Positions 11,573 through 21,828 of a DNA stretch of 64,000 bases are shown one piece after another; positions within the stretch are counted from its first letter, which is position 1; each line of letters starts with the position of its first letter. A program made the translations under genes and the position numbers. The notes beneath the pieces are model-generated. The model had not been told where the DNA came from, did not search any database, and worked only from the letters and a program-made list of their open reading frames with translations. The stretch comes from Panax quinquefolius (taxonomy: Eukaryota; Streptophyta; Magnoliopsida; Apiales; Araliaceae), in contig CM035173.1 in the NCBI GenBank assembly GCA_020205615.1, positions 30,348,293 to 30,412,292 on the forward strand, written 5' to 3'.

Positions 11573-12594
11573 TATATTATTATTTATTATATTTTTATTG
11601 TAATATATATATCCGAAAGTATAAAGTATTAAAAAATTTGACTCGAGGCGTTGCCTCCAAACTCCGGCCGAATTATTTGTGTTTTAGTAATAATTTCGAT
11701 CCGAATGACAAATTTTTTTGACTTCACCACTGATCGGATGCTAATAAAATATAAATTGTATGTTTGTATATTTAATGAAATAGAAATTATTTTGGACTTT
11801 GAATTGTTGTAATAGTTGGAAACGGACTGACTTAGTTCACCAAATCTCAAATCTCAAATCTCAAATTTGTTTAAACCTTAGTTTAATTTAATTTTACTCG
11901 ACTCAACTCACTTACGACTTTATTTGCAACATAAAAATTCGTACGTATTTAACAATAACAAAATACAGTTATCGATATAATATATAAAGGAATAATGGTC
12001 ATACACATGTGTGTATATTTTATTTGTGTACAGTTTGTCAAAATTACATCGTTTTGGACGTATATTTATTTTTAATTTTTGATTTGAGAGTAGAGAAACT
12101 ATTTTTTTTTAAAAAAATAAATTTGCTAAAACGACATAATTTTAACAAACTATACATAAATAAAACATACACAACTGTGTATGGTCATATTTTCCGATAT
12201 ATAAAATCAAATGAGTTGCATGTCAAGTCAGGTATTCCGGTCAATTTCCGTCAAAAATAAATCCAATTATTTGAAGGATTAAATTATAAATTTGATGAAA
12301 CTATGTGAAATATAAGTGTATTTAGCCCTAATACAAACGAAAAAGCGACTCCAAGTGTCAATGGGAAAACACGTGTCATGCAGAAAGGGAAACACGTGAG
12401 CCTGCCAACTGTCCGAAGCGAAAGAGAGATAGACCTGCATTGGGGGGAGGGGGGGAGGGGAGAGGGGGGTGGAGGGGTGCGTAGGTGTGAATAAACATAC
12501 AAACCCATATGTCTTGCATGCATGCTTGCCACGATTTCCCTCCAGTTATCTATATTTATACATACATTATATATGCCACTTATCCTCTTGTTTG

Positions 12595-12638
<44 letters not shown>

Positions 12639-12721
12639 GCATATATAGTAACGTCTTATTTCACCAATTCACAGCACTAATTAATTAATCTACATAAAAA
12701 AAAGGAGAGAGAGAGAGAGCA
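11573..12721. other. Intergenic DNA and caleosin upstream region
   Basis: AT-rich, no gene seen. It contains a short CTCAAAT tandem run (about 11845-11868), a G-rich tract (12440-12476), two ACACGTG boxes and a (TA)n run (12594-12637) just before the caleosin leader. The run of GAGA at 12707-12720 directly precedes the start codon. Confidence 0.6.
12369..12398 (+). promoter_or_regulatory. Pair of ABRE/G-box elements upstream of caleosin
   Basis: ACACGTG occurs at 12369-12375 and again at 12392-12398, 323-353 bp before the start codon. Paired ACGT-core elements are the usual binding sites of ABA-responsive bZIP factors, and stress-type caleosins (the RD20/CLO3 group) are ABA- and drought-induced. 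That regulation is inferred, not shown. Confidence 0.6.
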
Positions 12722-13159
12722 ATGGCAACTGGTTCAGCAGCAGAAGAAGCAGCAGTAGTAGTAGATAGGAATTCTCTGGCAACAGAGGCGCCATTTGCAC
12801 CCGTTACTATTGAGAGGAGGGTCCGCACCGACTTGGAGAATTATCTTCCTAAGCCTTGTAAGTCTTTTTTTTATGGGAAACACCTTATTTATGACACACG
12901 CACAAAAAAAAAAAATTTCTTTTGCGATTAAAAGATATTTATAAATTAGTTATTCATGTATTTTTATTAATTTATAAAATATATATGCTAGCTATGTTGT
13001 TTATTTGTAATAAAAATTGACATATTTTTGTCCTTATATACTATATATAACCACTGTGACGCGTTGTGTGTCATTACTGTAGAGATAAAATAGTAATTTT
13101 ATCAAATCTAGAGGTTAAAGTTAAAATAATAATCCATATATTCTTTTTTTTATTCTCTC

Positions 13160-13205
<46 letters not shown>

Positions 13206-13786
13206 TATGGCTAGAGGATTGGTTGCGCCTGATACAGAGCATCCGAACGGGACACCAGGTCATGACCATCGAAACATGAGTGTTCTTCAGCAGCATGTGG
13301 CTTTCTTTGACCAGGATGACAATGGAATTGTTTACCCTTGGGAGACTTATGCAGGTAATTAATTAATTAATTAATGTACGTACTTACTCTAGCTATATAT
13401 ACATACATACATACATATATTATGTATAGAATAGTATGAATTAATTTCTATTATTGGATTCTTAATTTATTCTGATAGGAATGCGACAAATTGGATTTAA
13501 CATTATCATCTCTCTATTGGGGGCTGTAGTTATAAATCTTGGATTGAGTTATCCAACACTGCCTGTAAGCACATGCAGTTTCGTAGTAGTGGAGTAATTC
13601 CATTAAACATGCATGCATGCAGTAGTGATCTGAATTTTATTAATTAATTGTTACATGCAGGGGTGGTTCCCGTCTCCTTTGCTTCCTATATACATATACA
13701 ACATCCACAAGTCGAAGCACGGGAGTTCCTCAGGAACATACGACACGGAAGGAAGGTAGTAATTAAGTAGTACTACTCCACTATAG

Positions 13787-13839
<53 letters not shown>

Positions 13840-14367
13840 TTATTCTTGTTCAACTAATAATTAAAAATTAAGTTGGTACTGGTACCTACTATACTTAGGT
13901 ACACGCCAGTGAACCTTGAGAATCTGTTTAGCAAATATGCTTGCACAGTGCCTGATAAGCTCACACTTGGAGAGTTGTGGAACATGACAGAAGGGAATCG
14001 CCTTGCATTTGATTTCTTCGGATGGTTAGTTTCTCACTTAAAAGAAACTAAGTTTTTATTCAATCTTAATTTGTTCTAGCTTTTCTTTTCTTAGGACGTA
14101 TATATATATTTGTAAAATACACTTAATTTTCTTTCCTTAATTAATTCATCTTAATTGTAGATGCAGGTTAAGTAGTGGAGAATTTGACTTGTGTTGTTTG
14201 GCAATTGGCAGGATTGCAAGTAAACTGGAATGGGGAGCACTGTATGTTCTGGCGAGGGACGAGGAAGGTTTCTTGTCAAAAGAAGCCATCAGGCGCTGTT
14301 TTGATGGTAGCCTATTCGACTACTGTGCCAAGTTAAATATGAGAGCATATGGAAAAAAGACCTATTG

Positions 14368-14368
<1 letters not shown>
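12722..14368 (+). CDS. Caleosin (lipid-body peroxygenase), 6 exons, 249 aa
   Basis: Exons by splice sites and phase: 12722-12857, 13205-13354, 13479-13564, 13661-13755, 13899-14024, 14212-14368; together 750 nt, with no frame break. The protein has a variable N-terminus (1-45), the conserved [18 protein letters not shown] block, His76 (QQHVAFF) and His144 as the two probable haem ligands, and one EF-hand loop (D81-Q-D-D-N-G to E92). A hydrophobic segment (about 103-120) and a proline knot (P121 to P133) follow; they anchor it in the oil-body or ER monolayer. The C-terminus has the conserved NMTEGNR-AFDFFGW block. Caleosins are calcium-binding haem peroxygenases that oxygenate unsaturated lipids using hydroperoxides. 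Length and six-exon structure match the family, so it looks functional. Its introns 1 and 4 carry long (TA)n runs. It is closer to the CLO3/RD20 type or to seed CLO1 only by guess. Confidence 0.95.
13165..13202. repeat. (TA)n microsatellite in caleosin intron 1
   Basis: About 19 TA units end at the intron 1 acceptor, so the splice site AG follows the repeat almost directly (AG at 13203-13204). Confidence 0.9.
13793..13836. repeat. (TA)n microsatellite in caleosin intron 4
   Basis: Alternating TA for about 40 bp in the intron between exons 4 and 5. Similar runs lie at 12594-12637, 14371-14408 and 14769-14826 around the gene. Confidence 0.9.
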
Positions 14369-14411
<43 letters not shown>

Positions 14412-14769
14412 ATGTTTAGAATTAATGCCTTCTCCGTCCTGGTCAAAATGTAGTAGTAGTAATATTAATTTTCAACAAACTATAGTCTTTCCCTAGGTTC
14501 AAAATCTATTGAGAAAAGTTGAGTAAATGCAAAATTAATTCACCCCCTCGCTCCCTCTTCTTCATGCAAGTACACAAAATTAATTCCCCCACCCCAATCC
14601 CAATCCCAATTGGTAAATAAATTTTGTGTTATAGTATATGGTAATTCTTTTAATTGAATTCAAAACTTTCTATTTGTGATAAATAAAAAAAAAAAAAAAA
14701 AAAAAAAAGGGACGGGTTGTCTAATATCGTTGGTATCAACTGATTAAATACCAATAATGATTTGAAATC

Positions 14770-14828
<59 letters not shown>

Positions 14829-15764
14829 CTTAGAAAAATTCATATCCAAATTGTCACGCTCAATCATTTTGACCCCAAAGTGAATTAATATTGAAAAAGC
14901 AAATTAAGTAGTAAAATATAAGTATCTAGAAAAATGGTTAAATTCTCAGCTTTCACACTAATTATTGATAAGACTGATTTGTCTACCTTTCAGTAGGATC
15001 ATCAGTTTTCACCATATGCGCGCATGGCGTAGTTGATTATTAGTTATTGCATAGTTTTAATTGAAATTTTTTATTATCAGTCACGTATATAAATATTAAT
15101 TATTGTTTTTTTTAAAGAGATGCGCAATATAGTGGACTACTTACTATCTTTTCTATATGCTTATTTAAAAGAGGGAGTATCAACTAATTAACTACCAATA
15201 AGAGGTGTGAATTCTATCTACTAAACATTTTACTAGCACTTACGCTTAGCAATTTAGTTAATTAATTGTTGAGTCCATCCTTGGAATAAATTGAGCTGGT
15301 TAATTGTTTTTTATTTATTTAAGTTGAGTAAAATTTAAATTTATATTTTAAGAAAATATAAACTGATTAAATTATTTTTGACCCAAATTTTTTATTCTAA
15401 ATTCAATTTTAGGTTGTACTATTTTTGTTTTTAAAAGATTGTCGTTTAAGGTTTTTGTACATGAATTAAGAAAATTATTTAATATAATTATTAACAATTA
15501 AAATTTGTTTTAATTTTTATCAATACCTCTTTATGAAATTTAAAATTATTAATACAAGAAAATTTTTTTGGAACAATGAGAGAAGTAAGGGTAATATAAG
15601 AAAATAAATAATTTATTTTAAAAAAAAATTATAAATAATAAATAAATTAAAATAAATTTTTTATTTCAAAACAATAGTAATTTTTTAGGAAGGGAGGGAG
15701 TAGTACAGATTGATTAGGGGTTGTAATACAAGACGCAAAATATATAGAAGAGGCCGCTCCAAGC

Positions 15765-15798
15765 TCCAGCACCAGCACCAGCACCAGCACCAGCACCA
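15765..15798 (+). repeat. (CCAGCA)n hexamer array
   Basis: About five and a half units of CCAGCA, followed about 40 bp later by GGGCTATAAATGAG, which looks like a TATA box. No ORF of note follows it. Confidence 0.8.
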
Positions 15799-16039
15799 AT
15801 CATTAATGGTGATTTGATTTGTGAACAAATGATGGGCTATAAATGAGCTGCCTCTTGACTTTTTTTCTCTCTCTTCTTTCCATATAGATATTTGTTACCG
15901 GTGAAGTATTTGAGGTGACTTATTTTTTGTTTTTGATAAGTAACAAATTTTGATTTATTACAAAATGACTTATAAATTATTTTAAAATAAGTAAGTTTGA
16001 TCAATTGTAAAGATTATTTTATCTTTATTTTAAAAGTGT

Positions 16040-16675
16040 TTATGAGGGTGTTTGGCAATGGTTTATAAGTTTGTTAAACTAATTTATAAGTCATTTATTA
16101 CTGTTTAGAGTTATTTAGTAATGATTTATTTTTAACTTATAAATTGACTTATAAGTCAAAATAAATAAGCCACAATTTGATACTTATTTAAAATAACTTA
16201 TAAATCATTCGTAATAAGTTATTTTGACCAGATTTAATATCCATTTTGTCCTCTTTTATTTTGATATTGAATCAATGTATCTTTTTATTAATATCATTTT
16301 TAGTAATTTTTACATTTTATTTTAACTTATAAGTTATTATTAACCGAACGCCTTCGTAACTTGTTTTAACTTAATTTTTGATTTATAAATCAAATCAATG
16401 TCGAACGTTTTTACTTATAAGCCAACTTAAAATAACTTAAATTTTAACTTTAAGTTTAAAATATGTCGTCATCTAACAGGCCCTACATATTATTTTAACT
16501 TGTAAGTCATTTTAACCAAACACGTTCATATTTTATTTTAACTTAATTTCTGACTTATAAATCAAAAGGGTGGTAAACACTTTTATTTATAAGTTACTCC
16601 ATAATATGACTTGTAAGTAATTTTAAATTTTAACTTATAAGTCATTTTAAAATAAAGTCATCTCCAAACAGGCCC
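16040..16675. repeat. Degenerate ACTTATAAGT-rich repeat, possible MITE
   Basis: The left edge reads GGGTGTTTGGC and the right edge CCAAACAGGCCC, which are inverted relative to each other. Between them the palindromic ACTTATAAGT and the phrase TTTTAACC-AA recur many times in both directions. This fits an old non-autonomous DNA transposon, but no clean target duplication was found. Confidence 0.4.
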
Positions 16676-18751
16676 ATAGTCATACAAAAAAATTTGGAGA
16701 GAAAATCTAATAATTTTAGAGATAGAGTGGAAGAATGTATAAAACATTAGAGATAGAAGGTGAAGGAATATAAAAATTAAATATCATAAATAATTTATTT
16801 AATTAGACCATATTATTATTAAGCTTGAATTTTGAAATATAGGTTGACCTATATTTGACTTATACTTATATGATTCCAACACACACAATCCATATTAAAA
16901 ATAGGTAATATAATTTTTGTTTTTAAATGGAATCATAATAACAATTTATAAAATAAAATCAATTTATAATCATATTTTGTCAGATCTACGCTCAATCAAC
17001 TTGACCAATTTAACCAGAAAATAAAAGAACATGGAAAGGCAAATTAAGGAAAATTCAAGTATCTAGAAAGATGATTCTTTCTTCATAATCCAGCTTTCAC
17101 ACTAATTATTGATGTGGTCAAATTTATGCCGAATTACAATTAAGAAGCTTATCAATACATGAGATTTGTAGTAATTATAGAAGGATCTCATTTAATACAC
17201 ATATCTCTAAAAAGGTTACTACTAATATTAATTCACATAATTGTTAATCAAAAAATTAGCGTAAGCATTCACAATATATATCATTTTTTCAGAAAACAAA
17301 TTTTATTCATTCCAAATCAGAGGGAAAATATGTATTTGATTTTCAAGTTTTTAAAATAAAAATTACCCAAGATTAATTCCCTAAGGAGGGTCCTATCAGC
17401 AAATGTTCCAGCTTATAGTGACTAATTATTAACAAGAATGGTTGTCCATATGATTTCCCCTATTGTATAAATTTATTGGCTTTGTACATTATATAAAAAT
17501 TGAAACACTTTCAAATTCTATTATAATCATTCACTTATTTTATTATTTCTAGTATCTGTTGCTAAATGTGAACTATAACTGAATCTACAACCAAATAATC
17601 CCAATTGGGAATTGGGACACCCTTTTTGATGTGGGGCCTACCCATAGGTTTTGTTCTTTTAATTTCTGGTAACTTTTTTTATTTTTTATTTTTGGTAAAA
17701 GCAGCAGAAAATCTATATGATCCTCCGAGAGAAAGTATTAATATGTCATAGGACCTACATGCATATACTAGTCTATTATAATGAAAAGTCATAGACTTAT
17801 CAAAGATTTAAAGCACCATCCTTGTTCACTAGTAGATTTTTTTAGATGATGTCTAAAAAAACAAAGAGTAATATTCTTCTGTTGCAAATTATATAATTAT
17901 TATTAATTTTAAAAGTTAATTTTAGATATTTTAAACTCAAAATTAAGATGATTAATTAAAATTGTAAAATAATAAAAATAATAATGAGTAATACTTTTTA
18001 GATAATTTATAATATTCATCCTTGTATTGATTAAAATTTAAAAAATATATATCAATTTTGAATTTAAAAATATCTTAAGTTGACTTTAAAAAGTCACAGT
18101 AATCAAATAATATGAAACGGAGAGAATACCGATTCTATAACAATCTAAAATGATCAAAACTCTACGTGGACATGAAAAGTGGACATGAATGTATTCAAAT
18201 TTTACTTAATTATATTTTGACCCCCAATAGTAGGTAAAAATATAAATAAGTGAAGTTCAAATACACTCATATCCACCTAGAAAAGCTCAAAATGATATAT
18301 AATCGTTATGTCAGGGCTTAGCTAACAAATCGGATAATAAATAATCTGAGTTTATCACCTATATTGATTTTGTTCTTCAGGTCCGGTCCAATTTTATACA
18401 CGCGCATTATGTGTTTATAGCGATTTATCTATCTGTGTAAACTAATTCAATAAATATGTTGGACCATCTCTTTACTTAAAAGGTTAAGAAATCGTACTTA
18501 TTAATTTATCTATACTCTTAAATTTATGTGACATGAGATCGATGTGAAATATCTTTTAGAGTTTGTGTGGCTGTGAATTGTGAAGACTAGGAGCACCAAA
18601 AATAGGGATATGAGTGGGGAAGAGGCAGCGGAGGTGGGACAATGATTTGGAGTCCACATTTTTAGAGTGGGGAAAGTCAGAAAAATTATTGTACAATTAT
18701 ATGTATAATGTTCCCTTTGTATTATTGCAATTTGCACCACTACTTTCTGTT

Positions 18752-18757
18752 TATAAA
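18752..18757 (+). promoter_or_regulatory. Candidate TATA box of the Gag-DC1 gene
   Basis: TATAAA lies 42 bp before the first ATG (18794) and 120 bp before the second in-frame ATG (18872). Normal TATA spacing would leave almost no leader for the first ATG, so the second (ATGGAGAACC, good context) may be the true start. Confidence 0.4.
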
Positions 18758-18793
18758 CTCAAAGCCTTTACTTACTACATCATCATAATTTGA

Positions 18794-20551
18794 ATGTCAT
18801 ATACCAAAAGTATAGTCTCATTTTCTCAAAACTACTTTTCTCCATCTTCTTCATCATCTAAACTTGATTCCATGGAGAACCCTTTTTATTTGAACCCTTC
18901 TGATAGTCCAAACAGTCTTCTAGTTTCAACTCCATTTACCGGCGACAATTACACCGAATGGTGCCCATCTATGATGATGGCACTTTGTGCTAAAAACAAA
19001 CTAGGATTTGTTAATGGAACTATCACTAAACCTTGTGCAGATGCTGATCCTGCATCCTTTTCTGCCTGGAATCGCGTCGATCAAATGGTGATGTCATGGC
19101 TGGTTAATTCCCTGCACGAGGATTTCGTGCTACGAAATGTAAATGCTGATTCTGCTGCTCAACTATGGAAGGATCTATCGTATCGTTATTCCCCGGATGA
19201 AGGGCTTAGAATATTCAATATGCAAAATGCTCTTGCCACTCATAAGCAGGAAAACGACTCGGCGACAATTTACTATGAAAAGTTGAAGGATATCTGGTAT
19301 TATTCGAGTATTTATCTCTTACCTCCTCCATCTTGTGGTTGTGAATCTACTGAAAAATACTTCAAAGTGCAGAATTTGATGCAATTTCTTCGAGGTCTAA
19401 ACGAGAATTATGATTCGCTTAGGCGAAATATACTCTCAATGGATCCTTTACCTTCTGTTGATAATGCATATAAACTAGTGTTAAAAGAAGAAACTCGCAA
19501 GGGTCTTTCTGTTTTAGCCTTTTCTTCAAGTTCTGACCAAAGATATACTTATGCTGCACTTGTTAGAAATGCTCAAAGTTCAATTTCATCACATAGTCTA
19601 ATTTCCCCAAATAAGTCTACCCTTTATCTCGATTGTGCCTTTTGCAAATTATCAAATCACACCATTGATAGATGTTACAAGTTGTATGGTTATCCTCAAC
19701 AGCTGAAAGACCTCTTCGATTCTAGTCCTATTGAGGAGAGAAAAATGGAGCTTCAACATTTTAGTCATGAACATCCTTTGAAGTTTAGTCGAAAAAATAA
19801 CAAACAAATACTTTGCTCCGGTTGTAGGCTAGCTCTGGCGAATGGTCCCACTTATAGTTGTGAAAAATGCAGTTATGTTCTTCATTATTTGTGTGCAAAA
19901 TTGCCGCGAAATATGCATGACGTATCTCATAAAAAACACCCTTTGACTCTCCTTCTCGAGGCTTATAATTACAATGGCGAATTCGTTTGTTGTGCTTGTG
20001 CTAGTGTTGGTAAAGGCTTTCATTTCTATTGTGCTAATTGCCAGTTTTCCATTGATGTACATTGTGCTTTAATACCGGAGTCGCTTAAGCACCAATCTCA
20101 TCAACATCCCCTAAGCCTTAAAGCATCAAATTCGGCTACTAATTGCACAGCGTGTGGTTTAGCTAATGAAGGGGTTTCTTTTGGGTGTTTGGATTGTAAA
20201 AAAAGGTGCAATTTCGAGCTTCATGTTTATTGCGTCACTTTGCCCCTGACCATCAAGTATAAAGATCATAATCACTCGCTTAGTCTGCGTTGTTTCTATG
20301 ATCCGCTTGAGGAACATGTTAGTATGTCATGCGATATATGCAGGAAAGAGCTAGACCAGAAGTTTTGGTACTATGGTTGCAATGTTTGCTATAAAATTGC
20401 AGCTCATACTGATTGTGCAGCCTCAATGGTTCTTTATGGTGCCGTAAATAAGAAGGAAAGGATGCAGATTCGCAATTGCAGTCAGATTGAACTGATGAAG
20501 CGGAACATAATGGCGGGCAGGATTGAAGAGTGTGGTCAGTGGTATCCATAA
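18794..20551 (+). CDS. Chimeric protein: Copia-type Gag region with zinc knuckle fused to four DC1 domains, intronless, up to 585 aa
   Basis: One unbroken frame. Residues 27-240 match the Gag of plant Ty1/copia elements (a NPFYLNPSDSP start, then LLVSTPFTGDNYTEW, AKNKLGFVNGTI and a UBN2-like helical region with QFLRGLNENYD). Residues 281-294 form a CX2CX4HX4C zinc knuckle. From about 318 the sequence changes to DC1 (Cys/His-rich C1) repeats at about 323-367, 376-424, 432-483 and 487-538. Each has an H-x-H-x-L type start, CxxC, and YxCxxCxxxxHxxC-like spacing. No protease, integrase or RT follows, so this is not simply an element. DC1 proteins are plant-specific zinc-finger proteins, often stress- or defence-linked; Gag shells package RNA. 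What the fusion does is unknown. M27 is the likely start because Gag homology begins there. It may be a domesticated gene or a recent chance fusion. Confidence 0.85.
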   Translation: MSYTKSIVSFSQNYFSPSSSSSKLDSMENPFYLNPSDSPNSLLVSTPFTGDNYTEWCPSMMMALCAKNKLGFVNGTITKPCADADPASFSAWNRVDQMVMSWLVNSLHEDFVLRNVNADSAAQLWKDLSYRYSPDEGLRIFNMQNALATHKQENDSATIYYEKLKDIWYYSSIYLLPPPSCGCESTEKYFKVQNLMQFLRGLNENYDSLRRNILSMDPLPSVDNAYKLVLKEETRKGLSVLAFSSSSDQRYTYAALVRNAQSSISSHSLISPNKSTLYLDCAFCKLSNHTIDRCYKLYGYPQQLKDLFDSSPIEERKMELQHFSHEHPLKFSRKNNKQILCSGCRLALANGPTYSCEKCSYVLHYLCAKLPRNMHDVSHKKHPLTLLLEAYNYNGEFVCCACASVGKGFHFYCANCQFSIDVHCALIPESLKHQSHQHPLSLKASNSATNCTACGLANEGVSFGCLDCKKRCNFELHVYCVTLPLTIKYKDHNHSLSLRCFYDPLEEHVSMSCDICRKELDQKFWYYGCNVCYKIAAHTDCAASMVLYGAVNKKERMQIRNCSQIELMKRNIMAGRIEECGQWYP

Positions 20552-20572
20552 AAGTGTCGATTTTATGACTGG

Positions 20573-20692
20573 ATTGAGGGTTGTTTGAAGTCGAGCAGTG
20601 TTAGGTAATTAGTCAAAAGTTGTAATAAACATTGAGGGTTGTCTTGAAGTCGAACAAGTGTTTGGTAATTAGACAAAAGTTGTGACAAACAT
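20573..20692 (+). repeat. Two-copy tandem repeat in the 3' flank of the Gag-DC1 gene
   Basis: A unit of 58-62 bp starting ATTGAGGGTTGT is repeated at 20573-20630 and 20631-20692 with a few differences. It lies just after the stop, so it is probably within the 3' UTR. Confidence 0.85.
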
Positions 20693-20706
20693 CGAGGTAT
20701 TGCACT

Positions 20707-20730
20707 TTATAACGCATTGATGCGTTATAA
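20707..20730. repeat. Perfect 11-bp-arm palindrome
   Basis: TTATAACGCAT is followed by two bases and then its exact reverse complement ATGCGTTATAA. It could form a strong hairpin or be a dyad binding site. It lies 156 bp after the Gag-DC1 stop. Confidence 0.9.
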
Positions 20731-21181
20731 TGTACAGCCACCAATGCATCATTTTTTTTCTTCTTTGAAGCCTATGGTGTTGTGGTATTATATGGCCTCT
20801 TTTGTTCTAGTTTCAAGTCTGTTCATGAATGTCCTTGTGGTTGCCTCTTTTGATTTGAAGCCCTGTCCCAATTTTAAAATGTCAACCAACTCCAAAACAC
20901 TACTTATATTTACCCATGTAAACAATTTCAGATTTATATTTATATATATCATGAGACATATTCCAGATCATACGTTAGATGTACTATTTCAGCTAATAAC
21001 AGATATGTGGCCCTTCATTTAATTAATTAATGAAGCGTGAGATTAAATTTGATCGAGTTCCTACCTGCAACGAGTGCAACTCTTTATTGCGACCAAGTTA
21101 TCTACCAAATTATCCTTGTTTTTTTTTTTTTTTTTTTATACTGATGGCACCTTTTTCTTACAAACAGTCAAAACTATAGCC

Positions 21182-21828
21182 GCAGGAAGGAAATGCGGTC
21201 AGCATACGAGGAGAATGGCCCGTAAGTTGTTGCAGCACATTATATGAAATAGTAGGCCAAAAACAAACTTACAATGCATATATTATATAAGGCAAAAAGC
21301 ACATCTAAAGCTCTGTGATTTGTTGTGCAGTTTGATAATAACAAAAGCAAAGCTTGAGTTGAGTTTGGCGCTGGTAGTAGTATATGTGAATTAATTAAGC
21401 TTACCCCACTCCAATCTCCTTGGGAACTTGGGCCTAGCTCCTTACCACGGAAACTCCACTCGTTCCTTTTCTTCCTCATAATAATACTACTAACCATGCC
21501 CCATGTTTATTTTAATTATACAATATCAACTGTACATGTTTTTTTTTTTTTTTTGCTATATTGAATTGAAATTTAATATTTTTGTCTTTAATAAAAATGG
21601 ATCCCAAGATCTCATGCACCCTTTAACAAGAATGAATCCTAAAATCTCATGCACTCAAAGCTTTATGAGTAATTTTTTATTATTGAATCATGAGAAGCTT
21701 GGTGTACTTTTTGCCTTATATTATATTATATGAATTGTAAGTTCGGTTTTTGCCTACTGTTCCATATAATGTGCTGCATAAAACTTACATACCATTCTCC
21801 CTCAATGTTGGCCGCACCTCCTTCCTGC
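21182..21828. mobile_element. Foldback-type element with inverted arms of about 135 bp
   Basis: The left arm 21182-21317 and right arm 21690-21828 are imperfect reverse complements. Shared blocks in order are the outer GCAGGAAGGA, then CATTATATGAAATAGTAGGC, then ACTTACAATGCAT and GGCAAAAAGCACAT. The middle holds T runs and a GAAATTTAATATTT-containing stretch also seen near 53877. No coding capacity, so a non-autonomous foldback or long-TIR MITE. No clear target duplication was found. Confidence 0.7.

Larger units (their letters stand above)
14369..18751. other. AT-rich intergenic region with degenerate repeats, no gene recognised
   Basis: It contains (TA)n runs (14371-14408, 14769-14826), an A run (about 14685-14708), an imperfect direct duplication (14855-14990 and 16980-17125), a six-base CCAGCA-type array (15765-15798) and a long degenerate region (16040-16675) rich in ACTTATAAGT and TTTAACC-AA motifs. 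Open frames here are short, without recognisable domains, and not believed. Confidence 0.6.
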
